A program made the translations under genes and the position numbers. DNA of 64,000 nucleotides from Muribaculaceae bacterium (GTDB lineage Bacteria; Bacteroidota; Bacteroidia; Bacteroidales; Muribaculaceae), in NCBI GenBank assembly GCA_022510425.1, contig JAFLTO010000001.1, positions 62,001 through 126,000 on the forward strand. The letters run 5' to 3'. A model generated the notes under the pieces. It saw only the letters and a program-made list of their open reading frames with translations, was not told the DNA's origin and searched no databases. This document shows, one piece after another, positions 34,488-44,350 of this stretch (positions are counted from its first letter, which is position 1; each line of letters begins with the position of its first letter).

Positions 34488-35345
34488 TCAGTTAGGAAGT
34501 CGATAAGTTATATTATCTATGAGTCTCACTTCGCCACAATAAACGGTGATGCATCCCACTATCCAGTTTGATTCTTCCCATTCATCCACTGTTTGAAGTG
34601 TTCTGGCATCAACTATTTCAAAATATTCCACTTTCATACCGGGGATAGCATCAATTCTTTCCACAACTGTGTCATGAGTGGCCTGCACAGAATGATCTTT
34701 ACTGTATTCAACGCTATATTTAAGAGTGGCGTAAATTTCCGGAGCAAGTTGTCGTTGTTCCGAGTCAAGCCTTGCATTTCTACTGGATAAGGCTAAGCCA
34801 TCAGCTGCTCTCTTTATAGGGCATGCAACAATTTCTACATTAAGTCCCTCACTTTTGATTAGATTTCTAACCACTGCAATCTGCTGGAAATCTTTTTCGC
34901 CAAAGTATGCTCTATGGGGGTTAACCAATCTAAAAAGAATATCAAGCACTCTTGCAACTCCTTGAAAATGTCCGGGACGATATTTCCCTTCCATCACCTC
35001 GGCTACATTGCCGAGCTTATATTCTTTACAATTGTCATTTTCTGCGGGATACATTTCACTTGCTGTTGGAGCAAATACAGCATCTACTCCGGCTGCTGCC
35101 AAAAGTTTGAAATCTTCCTCTTCGGTTCGCGGATATTTTTCAAAATCTTCAGCATTATTAAACTGGATGGGATTCACAAAAAGGCTTACCACCACTACTT
35201 CGTTCTCTTTTACTGCTTTCTCCACAAGAGACATATGTCCCTCATGCAGTGCACCCATAGTAGGAACAAATCCCACTGAAGCACCCCTGTCTCTCTGACG
35301 AACCCTATATTCCGTCATATCATAGAGAGTTCTGATTATTTTCAT
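34488..35345 (-). CDS. panC: Pantothenate synthetase
   Basis: This ATP-dependent ligase joins pantoate and beta-alanine. At 285 residues it matches the family. The ATP-binding HIGH-like motif is in [18 protein letters not shown] near residue 30, [10 protein letters not shown] near 55, [16 protein letters not shown] near 148, and the KMSKS-like [11 protein letters not shown] near 190. It is the first gene of the panC-panD-ffh run, behind a good promoter. The operon therefore couples two vitamin B5 steps with the SRP GTPase, an apparently incidental association. Confidence 0.95.
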   Translation of the reverse strand: MKIIRTLYDMTEYRVRQRDRGASVGFVPTMGALHEGHMSLVEKAVKENEVVVVSLFVNPIQFNNAEDFEKYPRTEEEDFKLLAAAGVDAVFAPTASEMYPAENDNCKEYKLGNVAEVMEGKYRPGHFQGVARVLDILFRLVNPHRAYFGEKDFQQIAVVRNLIKSEGLNVEIVACPIKRAADGLALSSRNARLDSEQRQLAPEIYATLKYSVEYSKDHSVQATHDTVVERIDAIPGMKVEYFEIVDARTLQTVDEWEESNWIVGCITVYCGEVRLIDNITYRLPN

Positions 35346-35386
35346 TTCTTTAAGATTTTACCTCTAAAAGGGCTTTAAATTATACG

Positions 35387-35417
35387 CAAAATTACTGATT
35401 TCTTCATAATTACCCAA
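35387..35417 (-). promoter_or_regulatory. Predicted panC-panD-ffh promoter
   Basis: TTGG (35414-35417) and TAATTTTG (35387-35394) on the minus strand, 19 nt apart, fit the consensus. It lies about 40 bp before the panC ATG. Confidence 0.6.
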
Positions 35418-35435
35418 TGTATGGAAAAAAATCGT

Positions 35436-35443
35436 TAACTTTG
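35436..35443 (+). promoter_or_regulatory. -7 element for the GT5-domain gene
   Basis: TAACTTTG matches the -7 consensus; no good -33 TTTG is visible. The inferred start near 35450 leaves a ~97-nt AT-rich leader before the ATG at 35547. Confidence 0.5.
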
Positions 35444-35546
35444 CACATTGATTCTGTTGATAATTATTTCTTCATCAATTTTAACCTTTTTCTAAATAAT
35501 AATTGATTATCAACAAATTGAGTCATAAAATCTATATAAAAAAGCG

Positions 35547-36353
35547 ATGGCAAAGGAGCGTATTCTTTTTATAAATCAGGAGATCACACCTTATATTTCG
35601 GCTAACCCGGTGTCTTCTTTGGGTAAATTTTTACCTGTAAGCATGCAAGACAAAGGATTTGAAGTTAGAACATTTATGCCCAAATTCGGGGCAGTTAATG
35701 AAAGACGAAACCAGTTGCATGAAGTGATACGTCTTTCCGGAGTTAATATTAACATAGATGACAACGATCATCCCCTTGTTATAAAGGTGGCTTCTTTGCA
35801 ACCCTCGAGAATTCAAGTTTATTTTATAGATAACGACGATTATTTTCAGAAACTTGAAACCGATGAAGATGCATCAGGCACAAATCGGGAAGATAATGAC
35901 GAACGTGCCATTTTCTTTTCCCGGGGGACTATGGAAACTGCAAAAAAATTAAGGTGGGATCCTAAAATCATCCATTGCTCGGGTTGGATCACATCATTGA
36001 TTCCAATGTATATAAAACGTCTCTATAGTGATGATCTTTCATTTAAAAACAGTAAGATCGTCTATGCCATACAACCGGCTAAAAACATGGCTCCTATTGA
36101 TCCTAAAATTGTTGCCAAATTAAAAGCTGAAGGTTTTTCTCAAAGGGATTTAAAAAAATACTCAACTGATAAAACAGATGTGAACACTCTTCATAAAATA
36201 GGAGTGGATTTTGCTCATGCTGTTATTATTAATGATCCTGAGGTAGATCCGGATTTAATGAAATATATAGAAGAAACCGGTAAACCGATTCTGATGGCCA
36301 CAGATATGGAACTTGACGCTGATAAATATCTAAATTTTTACAATTCTCTTTAA
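35547..36353 (+). CDS. Stand-alone starch/glycogen synthase N-terminal (GT5) domain protein
   Basis: This 268-residue protein corresponds only to the N-terminal Rossmann half of a GT5 glycogen synthase (MAKERILFINQEITPYISANPVSSLGKFLPVSMQDKGFEVRTFMPKFG). Full enzymes exceed 450 residues and carry a second, nucleotide-sugar-binding domain, which is absent here. The usual KxGGL ADP-glucose motif is replaced by SANPVSSLGK. No frameshifted second half follows; the next gene is DUF4270. Similar short proteins are annotated as glycogen/starch synthase in Bacteroidetes, so it is a conserved form rather than a fresh truncation. Catalysis is doubtful, and a regulatory or glycan-binding role is inference. 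It heads a five-gene plus-strand run. Confidence 0.82.
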   Translation: MAKERILFINQEITPYISANPVSSLGKFLPVSMQDKGFEVRTFMPKFGAVNERRNQLHEVIRLSGVNINIDDNDHPLVIKVASLQPSRIQVYFIDNDDYFQKLETDEDASGTNREDNDERAIFFSRGTMETAKKLRWDPKIIHCSGWITSLIPMYIKRLYSDDLSFKNSKIVYAIQPAKNMAPIDPKIVAKLKAEGFSQRDLKKYSTDKTDVNTLHKIGVDFAHAVIINDPEVDPDLMKYIEETGKPILMATDMELDADKYLNFYNSL

Positions 36354-36403
36354 ATTTTTAAGATAATCTCTAAAAGGATAAAGGTAAAATAAAGATACCT
36401 GGA

Positions 36404-37828
36404 ATGAAATTAAGTAAATACTCTGGAATATTACTATTAATAGGATTCATCGCGGCTATGACAGCTTGCGAAGACGAAACCACTACTATCGGCAGTTCCA
36501 TTACCACCGGTGAGGTCACTATAAATGTTGATACATTTTATTTTAATCTACAAGGAAAAGCAGTTCCAATTTCAAGTTTTGATTCTAAAACCGGAAATTT
36601 AATGATCGGAAGCATCAATACTTCTGAATATGGATCGCTCAACTGTTCTTTTGTGACACGATTGATGTGTGTTCCTAAACTTGATGTGGCTGATTCTTTG
36701 CTAAGTATCGACCGAGTGGATTCATGTAAATTAATTCTTGGAGCAGAGAGGAGTGATATAGTAGGTGACTCACTGGCTCCTCAAAAACTTTCGGTTTATA
36801 CTTTAACAAAACAATTACCTTCCGATATAAACAATCTTTTCAATCCGGAAGGATACTACGATCCGGCCAATCCTCTGGCATCCAAAAGCTATACTCTCTC
36901 TGAAATATCCAGAACTGACTCTGCTTTCTATAATAATTCATTCGTTGACCTAAGTGTGGATCTTCCCGTATCGTTTGGTAAAGAGATTTTTAAAAAATAT
37001 ATAACTGATCCGGAAATATTTCAGTGGCCTCAAACTATGGCTGAGAATTTTTTGCCCGGTCTTTATGTGAAGTCAACATTTGGGAAAGGATGCGTAGCTA
37101 ATATTGTAAGCGCCTATATTGCGGTTTTTTATTATAATCTGGAAAAAACTACAACTATTCAAGATTCCGACACAATAGTTTCCCAAACCCATGTTGGAAA
37201 TGTTACCTTCCCCTTCACAGTATCTCCGGAAGTATTAAGCAGCAATAATATCAACTATAAACCGTCACAACCCGTTATAGATAAAAATGCATTAGAGGAT
37301 GGTCAGGTAGTAATAACTACCCCTGGAGGTTACATATCTTCTTATATCTTTCCGGCGGCCCCTTTGATTGAAAGATATAAGGAAAAGAACTCTCATTTAT
37401 CAACAGTCAATGAACTCTTTCTTTATATACCGGCTGAGGCCTTTGATTCAAGTTCAGGAATATCTGTAGCAGAAAACCTATTGATGGTGAAGAGTTCGGA
37501 ATACGAAAATTTCTTCGCTAATAATAAGACTCCGGATAATAAGACTTCCTTCACCGGGGTTTATGACCCAATCAACGAAAGGTATTATTTCACTACTATG
37601 CGAAGTTACTTTCTTGATTTGCTGGATAAAGATGAAATAACACAAGAAGATCTTGAATTTACCATAATCCCTGTTGAAATAGAGACAGAAACACAGAGTA
37701 GTTATTATTCCAATCCCACCACTTATGTCAAAAAATGTGTTCCTTACACATCTAAGCCTACTATGACTCTTTTAAAGACCGACGAGGCTATGGTGACTTT
37801 CTCTTTCTCAACACAAGTGATTGAATAA
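36404..37828 (+). CDS. DUF4270 family lipoprotein
   Basis: This 474-residue predicted outer-membrane or surface lipoprotein is of the Bacteroidetes DUF4270 family. The signal peptide is MKLSKYSGILLLIGFIAAMTAC with a Cys anchor, followed by EDETTTIGSSITTGEVTINVDTFYF. Downstream it is beta-rich with repeated aromatic strands, for example SYTLSEISRTDSAFYNNSFVDLSVDLP and GLYVKSTFGKGCVANIVSAYIAVFYYN. Function is unknown. The adjacent short GT5-domain gene upstream is a recurrent neighbour in the phylum as far as I recall. The CapA-like gene follows after 4 bp, so the three are probably co-transcribed. Confidence 0.83.
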   Translation: MKLSKYSGILLLIGFIAAMTACEDETTTIGSSITTGEVTINVDTFYFNLQGKAVPISSFDSKTGNLMIGSINTSEYGSLNCSFVTRLMCVPKLDVADSLLSIDRVDSCKLILGAERSDIVGDSLAPQKLSVYTLTKQLPSDINNLFNPEGYYDPANPLASKSYTLSEISRTDSAFYNNSFVDLSVDLPVSFGKEIFKKYITDPEIFQWPQTMAENFLPGLYVKSTFGKGCVANIVSAYIAVFYYNLEKTTTIQDSDTIVSQTHVGNVTFPFTVSPEVLSSNNINYKPSQPVIDKNALEDGQVVITTPGGYISSYIFPAAPLIERYKEKNSHLSTVNELFLYIPAEAFDSSSGISVAENLLMVKSSEYENFFANNKTPDNKTSFTGVYDPINERYYFTTMRSYFLDLLDKDEITQEDLEFTIIPVEIETETQSSYYSNPTTYVKKCVPYTSKPTMTLLKTDEAMVTFSFSTQVIE

Positions 37829-37832
37829 CTAA

Positions 37833-38909
37833 ATGTGGAATCTGGTTATTGCTGTCATATCTCTTCTTTCAAGTATACCCTTAACCATAGAATATCCTGA
37901 AACTACTTTGGTTTTCGTTGGGGATGCCATGCAACATCAGGCTCAACTTGACAAAGCATTGGAATTAGGCAACGGGGTTTACGACTATTCCGATTGTTTC
38001 GCTTTGATACAACCGGCTATTTCTGAAGCTGATTATGCGGTCTGTAATTTAGAAGTTCCTTTGGGAGGGCCTCCGAATTACTCCGGTTATCCCTGTTTCA
38101 GTGCACCTGACTCTTACGCATTTTCATTAAAAGAAGCAGGTTTTGATATGATGCTTACAGCAAATAATCACTGTCTTGACCGTAGAGGAAAGGCGGCTAT
38201 TCGAACCATCAATGCCTTAGACAGTATGGAATTGGACCATATAGGCACTTATCGATCATTTGAAGAAAGAGATTCTTTGACACCCTTTATAAAAGATATC
38301 AATGGTTTTAAAATTGCATTCTTAAATTACACTTATGGAACCAATGGTATACAACCGGATGCTGGAATAGAGGTGGCTTTTATTGATAAAAATAAAATCA
38401 AATCAGAAATCAATAAAGCAAAGGAAAGGGGAGCTGAAATCATTGTAGTTGCTATGCATTGGGGAATTGAATATGTTTTACTTGAAACCAATGTACAAGA
38501 AGAATTGGCTCAATTTCTGATAGATAATGGAGTAGATATTATAATTGGAGGGCATCCCCATGTGGTGCAGCCAATGAAAGTGGTTCATAATGAAAACGAG
38601 GATAAAGATGTTTTAGTGGTATATTCTTTAGGTAATTTCATTTCAAACATGAAAACAGCCGACACCAGAGGCGGAGCTATGGTTTGGGTTACAATCTCTC
38701 GCGACAAAAATGGCAATGCTGTCTTCAATAATGCGGAATATGAGTTATTATTTGCTGCCAAACCGGAAGACAAAAAAAATTTCAGGGTAATTCCCGGATG
38801 GCTTGAAGATTCAATATCTTCCCTTCAAAAACCACATTGGGAAATTTTTAAAAGAGGAGCTCTAAAAGTATTTGACAACCATAACTTTAATGTTCCTCGT
38901 AGAAAATGA
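37833..38909 (+). CDS. CapA-family metallophosphatase-like protein
   Basis: This 358-residue protein is of the CapA (poly-gamma-glutamate synthesis/PGA_cap) calcineurin-like family. After a short hydrophobic N-terminus (MWNLVIAVISLLSSIPLTI, signal or anchor) come LVFVGDAMQHQAQL, NLEVPLGGPP, LTANNHCLDRRGKAAI (NNH metal motif), VVAMHWGIEYVLLETNVQEELAQFLIDNGVDIIIGGHPHVVQPM and VVYSLGNFISNM. These are the usual metal-binding motifs. The true substrate of most CapA relatives is unknown, and no capB/C genes are near, so poly-gamma-glutamate synthesis is unlikely. It lies between DUF4270 and an ABC-F gene. Confidence 0.88.
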   Translation: MWNLVIAVISLLSSIPLTIEYPETTLVFVGDAMQHQAQLDKALELGNGVYDYSDCFALIQPAISEADYAVCNLEVPLGGPPNYSGYPCFSAPDSYAFSLKEAGFDMMLTANNHCLDRRGKAAIRTINALDSMELDHIGTYRSFEERDSLTPFIKDINGFKIAFLNYTYGTNGIQPDAGIEVAFIDKNKIKSEINKAKERGAEIIVVAMHWGIEYVLLETNVQEELAQFLIDNGVDIIIGGHPHVVQPMKVVHNENEDKDVLVVYSLGNFISNMKTADTRGGAMVWVTISRDKNGNAVFNNAEYELLFAAKPEDKKNFRVIPGWLEDSISSLQKPHWEIFKRGALKVFDNHNFNVPRRK

Positions 38910-38958
38910 ACATTGATATAATTTATAATTCTTGAATAAAAATAATTTATTCAACTAA

Positions 38959-40584
<1,626 letters not shown>

Positions 40585-40585
40585 A

Positions 40586-41569
40586 ATGAAATTGAAAAAG
40601 CAGTTATTGTTGTTTATAATGTCTGCAATATGCATTGGTGTATATGCAGACAATTATTCTGTCTCAAAGAAAGAACAGCAACAAATTTTGATTGAAGCTG
40701 ACAACTGGATCGATGATATGCCCGATGGAATTGACGACCGTCTGTCAGACGCAGTTAATCATGCTTTGCACGGATTTTATTCAGAAATTGAAAGATTTCG
40801 AAATTTGGCTGACACAACCGGTATTGATAAATATAAAGTCAAAGTAGAGAATTTTACCGGGGGGAAGCTGGGAGAATTATCCATGAGATTATATTCACCT
40901 TTGTCTGATTCCTCAACCCCAATTCTTATATATTTTCACGGAGGGGGCTGGAGTTTGGGATCTCTTGAAACTTCAGATAAATTTTGCAGAGCATTAGCAT
41001 CTGCCGGAAATGTTAAAATCGTTTCTGTTGATTATCCCTTGGCTCCTGAGAATCCTTATCCTAATGGTTTGAAAGTGTGCATAGAAGCCGTGGATTATAT
41101 TCTTTCTAAATCAGATGACTGGAAATTTAATCCGGATTTGGTTTCATTAGGGGGTGACGGAGCAGGTGGAAATCTTGCTTTAGAAACTTATGCTAACATA
41201 AAAGAAGATAAAAAAATTAAATCTTTGGTTTTATATTATCCTTTGATCAACACATCCGGAACTCTTGACGTAGCATCCAAAAGAGAATATGGAAGGGGAT
41301 ATGGATTTGATTCAAGGTTATGGGAAATTTTTGTCCAGGCATATAAAGGTAAAAGCATTTTAGATTCTATTACATCTCTACCTCCTACCTTAATGATAAC
41401 AGCAGGAAGAGACATTATAATAGAGGAAGAAAGGCTTTTTTCAAAAGCTTATCCCAATTTAACATATGTTTTATTGGAAGGAGCGGTTCATGGTTTTATA
41501 ACAGATGGGCATCAGCCCACTGCATTCAATAAGGCAGTGGAAATCACCAATGCATTCCTCTCCCAATAA
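40586..41569 (+). CDS. Exported alpha/beta hydrolase-fold protein lacking the nucleophilic serine
   Basis: This 327-residue protein is of the hormone-sensitive-lipase-like esterase family, with an N-terminal signal peptide (MKLKKQLLLFIMSAICIGVYA). The oxyanion motif HGGGW is at residues 118-122. The elbow expected as GDSAGG reads GDGAGG (residues 190-195), so the catalytic Ser is Gly192 (codon GGA at 41159). The other triad members appear intact: Asp276 in TAGRDIII and His302 in GAVHGF. It starts 1 bp after the ABC-F stop. It may be a non-catalytic pseudo-esterase or use another residue. There is no frameshift or other decay, which argues for a retained protein with changed function. Confidence 0.85.
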   Translation: MKLKKQLLLFIMSAICIGVYADNYSVSKKEQQQILIEADNWIDDMPDGIDDRLSDAVNHALHGFYSEIERFRNLADTTGIDKYKVKVENFTGGKLGELSMRLYSPLSDSSTPILIYFHGGGWSLGSLETSDKFCRALASAGNVKIVSVDYPLAPENPYPNGLKVCIEAVDYILSKSDDWKFNPDLVSLGGDGAGGNLALETYANIKEDKKIKSLVLYYPLINTSGTLDVASKREYGRGYGFDSRLWEIFVQAYKGKSILDSITSLPPTLMITAGRDIIIEEERLFSKAYPNLTYVLLEGAVHGFITDGHQPTAFNKAVEITNAFLSQ

Positions 41570-41613
41570 TATAAAATTCCAAGATGACACTCTTAATTAA
41601 TTAAGAAAGAAAT

Positions 41614-41649
41614 AAAAAATGGCACTCCTTCTAAGAATGCCCATTTTTA
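41614..41649. terminator. Bidirectional terminator between the hydrolase and Dabb genes
   Basis: AAAAATGG and CCATTTTT bracket a loop that itself contains short pairing (GCA/TGC), giving U-runs on either strand in this convergent gap. Just upstream is a perfect 14-bp palindrome CTTAATTAATTAAG (41592-41605) of unknown meaning. Confidence 0.7.
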
Positions 41650-41666
41650 TTTGGATAGTAAAAAAA

Positions 41667-41960
41667 TCAAACTTGATAATCTACACAAGCCCTATCCTCT
41701 TTAAAAGGAGCGATAATAGCCACAGCATCTTGATGTGCGGGATGTGCTGAATAGATAGCTACATCTTCCATACTGTCAGCAGTAGCAGTCAATACTAAAT
41801 CCCATGATTCTGAGGGATTCATATTTATACCCACATCTATGCTTTTCAATTGAGGAATCTCACAAGGCAATTGGACAAGAGCTTCCATAAATTTTGCAGC
41901 CACGTCTTTTCTTTCTTCCAGCGAGCCTTTAAATTTGAACATTACAACGTGCTTGATCAT
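41667..41960 (-). CDS. Dabb (stress-responsive A/B barrel) domain protein
   Basis: This 97-residue single-domain protein is of the dimeric alpha-beta barrel superfamily. The N-terminus MIKHVVMFKFKGSLEERKDVAAKFMEAL and the PQLKSIDVGINMNPSESWDLVLTATADSMEDVAIYSAHPAHQDAV core match the Dabb family. Members form dimers and some catalyse decarboxylation or cyclisation, but most bacterial ones have no assigned reaction. It is cytoplasmic. It follows ridA by 24 bp on the same strand and lies in a transcript that appears to begin with tRNA-Thr. A bidirectional terminator ends it. Confidence 0.88.
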   Translation of the reverse strand: MIKHVVMFKFKGSLEERKDVAAKFMEALVQLPCEIPQLKSIDVGINMNPSESWDLVLTATADSMEDVAIYSAHPAHQDAVAIIAPFKEDRACVDYQV

Positions 41961-41984
41961 ACCGGTAATTTTACATCCTAAAAT

Positions 41985-42368
41985 TTAGCTACAATGAAAA
42001 GCCACAACTTCAATTTCAACTTTTGCCTGTTTAGGAAGCTCCTTTACAGCAAACGCAGCACGTGCGGGATAAACTCCTCCGTTAAAATATTCACCATAAA
42101 CTTCATTCATAGGGCCGAAATAACTCATATCTGCCAAATACACAGTTGATTTTACCACATTTTCAAGAGTAGCACCGGCTTCAGAAAGAATAGCTTTTAT
42201 ATTTTCAAGACTCTGCTTTGTTTGCTCCTTGATATCATCAGGCATCTCTCCGGTGGCTCCGTTAATGGGCAATTGACCGGAAACGTAGATAAAATTACCT
42301 GCTTTTACTGCCTGGCTGTAGGGACCTATAGCCCCGGGAGCCTTCTTTGAATTCAGTTCTGTTTTCAT
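41985..42368 (-). CDS. ridA: RidA-family enamine/imine deaminase
   Basis: This trimeric enzyme hydrolyses reactive 2-aminoacrylate made by PLP enzymes such as serine/threonine dehydratases. It has 127 residues. The family core is visible: KAPGAIGPYSQAVKAGNFIYVSGQLPING near residues 8-37, NIKAILSEAGATLENVVKSTVYLADM, and the conserved arginine in VYPARAAFAVKELPKQAKVEIEVVA near 103. It lies only 18 bp after the 3' end of tRNA-Thr with no terminator between, so the tRNA and ridA are probably transcribed together. A threonine-related coupling is a tempting but unproven idea. Confidence 0.93.
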   Translation of the reverse strand: MKTELNSKKAPGAIGPYSQAVKAGNFIYVSGQLPINGATGEMPDDIKEQTKQSLENIKAILSEAGATLENVVKSTVYLADMSYFGPMNEVYGEYFNGGVYPARAAFAVKELPKQAKVEIEVVAFHCS

Positions 42369-42386
42369 GATATTTTTATTTATTTG

Positions 42387-42459
42387 AGCCGCGACCGGGA
42401 CTCGAACCCGGGACCTTTTCGTTACGAATGAAATGCTCTACCAACTGAGCTATTGCGGC
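42387..42459 (-). tRNA. tRNA-Thr (anticodon CGT)
   Basis: On the minus strand the cloverleaf begins GCCGCAATAGCTCAG. The anticodon loop is TTCGTAA with anticodon CGT, on a stem with one mismatch at its base. The T arm has CCGGGTTCGAGTCCCGG, and the acceptor 3' strand is TCGCGGC (one A-C mismatch). No CCA is encoded. The ridA start codon follows after 18 bp. Confidence 0.93.
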
Positions 42460-42492
42460 TGATTTAATAATACGTTCCTAACGTTTTCTTTG

Positions 42493-42524
42493 CAAATTTA
42501 AAGTTTTTTTCTTTTTTCTACAAT
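42493..42524 (-). promoter_or_regulatory. Predicted promoter of tRNA-Thr-ridA-Dabb
   Basis: ATTG (42521-42524), 20 nt, then TAAATTTG (42493-42500) on the minus strand. The inferred start is near 42486, about 27 nt before the tRNA 5' end. Confidence 0.55.
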
Positions 42525-42543
42525 AAAACACCAAGATTGTATT

Positions 42544-42579
42544 ATAAAAAAATCCGACTCAATTTAATAAGTCGGATTT
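42544..42579 (-). terminator. Intrinsic terminator of gdhA
   Basis: On the minus strand AAATCCGACT pairs with AGTCGGATTT and is followed by a run of T. It lies about 50 bp after the gdhA stop. Confidence 0.85.
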
Positions 42580-42629
42580 GATTTCTTATCTAATATATAA
42601 AGAATTAATCTTTATTCTTCAATATTATT

Positions 42630-43967
42630 TTAAATAATGCCCTGACCCATCATAGCATCAGCTACTTTCATGAAACCGGCGATGTTTGCACCTTTCATAT
42701 AGTTGATATAACCGTCAGGTTGCTTACCATATTCAACGCATGCTGAATGGATATTATTCATAATTTCATGAAGCTTGGCATCAACTTGTTCAGCACTCCA
42801 TTGGAGGTGTTCGGCATCTTGAGTCATTTCAAGACCCGAAGTAGCTACTCCACCGGCATTGACTGCCTTCCCCGGACAGTAAGTTACTTTTGCAGAAATA
42901 AATTCATCAATAGCTTCAGGTGTACAACCCATGTTACTTACCTCAGCACACAAAAGAACTCCATTCTTTATGAGCATCTTTGCGTCTTCGCCGTCAAGTT
43001 CATTCTGAGTGGCACAAGGAAGAGCTATGTCCACTTTCTGTTCCCATGGTTTTCTTCCGGGGAAGAAAGTAGAACCGGGGAATTTTTCAGCATAAGGTGC
43101 CACGATATCATCTCCTGATGCTCTAAGTTCAAGCATATAGGCGATCTTTTCTTTATCAAGACCGGCGGGATCCAGAATATAACCATCAGGGCCTGATATA
43201 GTTATAACTTTTGCTCCAAGTTCAGTGGCTTTTTCAGCTGCACCCCATGCCACATTACCAAAACCGGAAATAGCAATAGTTTTACCCTTGATGTCAAGAC
43301 CTTTTGTTTTCAAAACATCCTGTACAAAATAAAGAGCACCATAGCCTGTTGCTTCCGGACGGATTCTGGAACCTCCAAAGCTCAGACCCTTACCGGTGAA
43401 TGTACCAGTATTTTCACGCGCAAGTTTTTTGTACATACCATACATATACCCTACTTCACGGCCTCCTACACCTATATCGCCTGCAGGCACGTCACGGTCA
43501 GGACCAAGATTTCTCCATAGTTCAAGAATAAAGGCCTGGCAGAATCTCATGATTTCAGCATCACTCTTTCCTCTTGGGCTAAAATCAGAGCCACCTTTGG
43601 CACCACCCATAGGAAGAGTGGTCAGAGCATTTTTGAATGTTTGCTCAAAACCAAGGAACTTGAGAATGGAGAGGTTTACTGATGCATGGAAGCGAATACC
43701 TCCTTTGTACGGACCAATGGCATTGTTAAACTGAACACGATAGCCAATGTTGTTCTGGACTTCTCCTTTGTCATCTACCCATGTCACACGGAAAGTAAAG
43801 ATACGATCCGGTTCTACCATTCTTTCTATTATACGGGCTTTTTCGAATTCGGGATGACGATTATAAACTTCTTCAACTGAGAGAAGAACTTCCTTTACAG
43901 CCTGGAGGTATTCTTTTTCACCTGGGTGTTTTGCCTCCAAATCGGTCATGATTTGATTAATGTTCAT
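42630..43967 (-). CDS. gdhA: Glutamate dehydrogenase, NADP-type
   Basis: This hexameric enzyme assimilates ammonia onto 2-oxoglutarate. At 445 residues it is the short bacterial hexameric class. Motifs are VQFNNAIGPYKGGIRFHASVNLSILKFLGFEQTFKNALTTLPMGGAKGGSDF (substrate and catalytic lysines, residues ~80-135), DVPAGDIGVGGREVGYM, and the Rossmann segment IAISGFGNVAWGAAEKATELGAKVITISG near 235. CATQNELDGEDA and GKAVNAGGVATSGLEM complete the family set. NADP use is inferred from the class. It has its own promoter and terminator, and a candidate small RNA is encoded just upstream on the same strand. The ammonia released by the glycine cleavage system could feed this step. Confidence 0.95.
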   Translation of the reverse strand: MNINQIMTDLEAKHPGEKEYLQAVKEVLLSVEEVYNRHPEFEKARIIERMVEPDRIFTFRVTWVDDKGEVQNNIGYRVQFNNAIGPYKGGIRFHASVNLSILKFLGFEQTFKNALTTLPMGGAKGGSDFSPRGKSDAEIMRFCQAFILELWRNLGPDRDVPAGDIGVGGREVGYMYGMYKKLARENTGTFTGKGLSFGGSRIRPEATGYGALYFVQDVLKTKGLDIKGKTIAISGFGNVAWGAAEKATELGAKVITISGPDGYILDPAGLDKEKIAYMLELRASGDDIVAPYAEKFPGSTFFPGRKPWEQKVDIALPCATQNELDGEDAKMLIKNGVLLCAEVSNMGCTPEAIDEFISAKVTYCPGKAVNAGGVATSGLEMTQDAEHLQWSAEQVDAKLHEIMNNIHSACVEYGKQPDGYINYMKGANIAGFMKVADAMMGQGII

Positions 43968-44109
43968 GTTATTAGATTAGATTTTTTGGTTAGAAGATTG
44001 TGCAATTAATTAGTCTTTCAATACTTTACTATATGTTATGCTGCACATTTACTTTCATATTGCAATCAAATATGCTTTACAACATATAGTTCCTTATATG
44101 TTTCTCTTG

Positions 44110-44140
44110 CAAAAATAAAGTTTAATTTGATTCTACCAAA
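44110..44140 (-). promoter_or_regulatory. Predicted gdhA promoter
   Basis: TTTG (44137-44140) and TATTTTTG (44110-44117) on the minus strand, exactly 19 nt apart, match the consensus. Transcription would begin near 44103, giving a ~135-nt leader. The element lies downstream of the small-RNA terminator, so gdhA need not depend on that transcript. Confidence 0.65.
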
Positions 44141-44171
44141 ATTTTTTATCGAATTTTTTTCTTAAATTTCA

Positions 44172-44350
44172 ATAAAAAAAGGAACCGATAAAAACCGGTC
44201 CCCTTCGAATAATTAGGATTAGGCGTCGAATTGTTTTTCAATAATCATGTTTTGGCTGTGACGCCTATAAGTAAATGCCTAATCCTTATTATCGTTACCT
44301 TTTCGTGTTTCGCTCTTTAATTGTAAAACATTCTTTCTTATAAAATGTTT
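44172..44350 (-). ncRNA. Candidate small RNA upstream of gdhA
   Basis: The 381-bp gap between gdhA and the M23-type gene holds a compact minus-strand transcription unit with no ORF. A promoter-like GTTG-N20-TAACATTG sits at 44357-44388. A stem AGGCGTC/GACGCCT closes a ~35-nt loop. An outer pairing GGATT/AATCC (or, alternatively, GGATTAGGC/GCCTAATCC) encloses it. The unit ends in a G+C-rich hairpin (GGGGACCGGT...ATCGGTTCC) followed by seven T at 44174-44180, a strong intrinsic terminator. The predicted RNA is ~180 nt. It could be a trans-acting sRNA, a 6S-like RNA or a gdhA leader attenuator. I could not match it to a known family. Confidence 0.55.

Noticed and set aside
41592-41605. CTTAATTAATTAAG perfect palindrome as an operator
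   Set aside because: Simple AT-rich palindrome in a convergent gap next to a terminator; more likely part of 3' structure or chance.
44172-44350. Assignment of the candidate small RNA as 6S RNA or SRP RNA
   Set aside because: Size fits 6S loosely, but no closing stem joins its ends and no SRP-type tetraloop helix is present; left unnamed.
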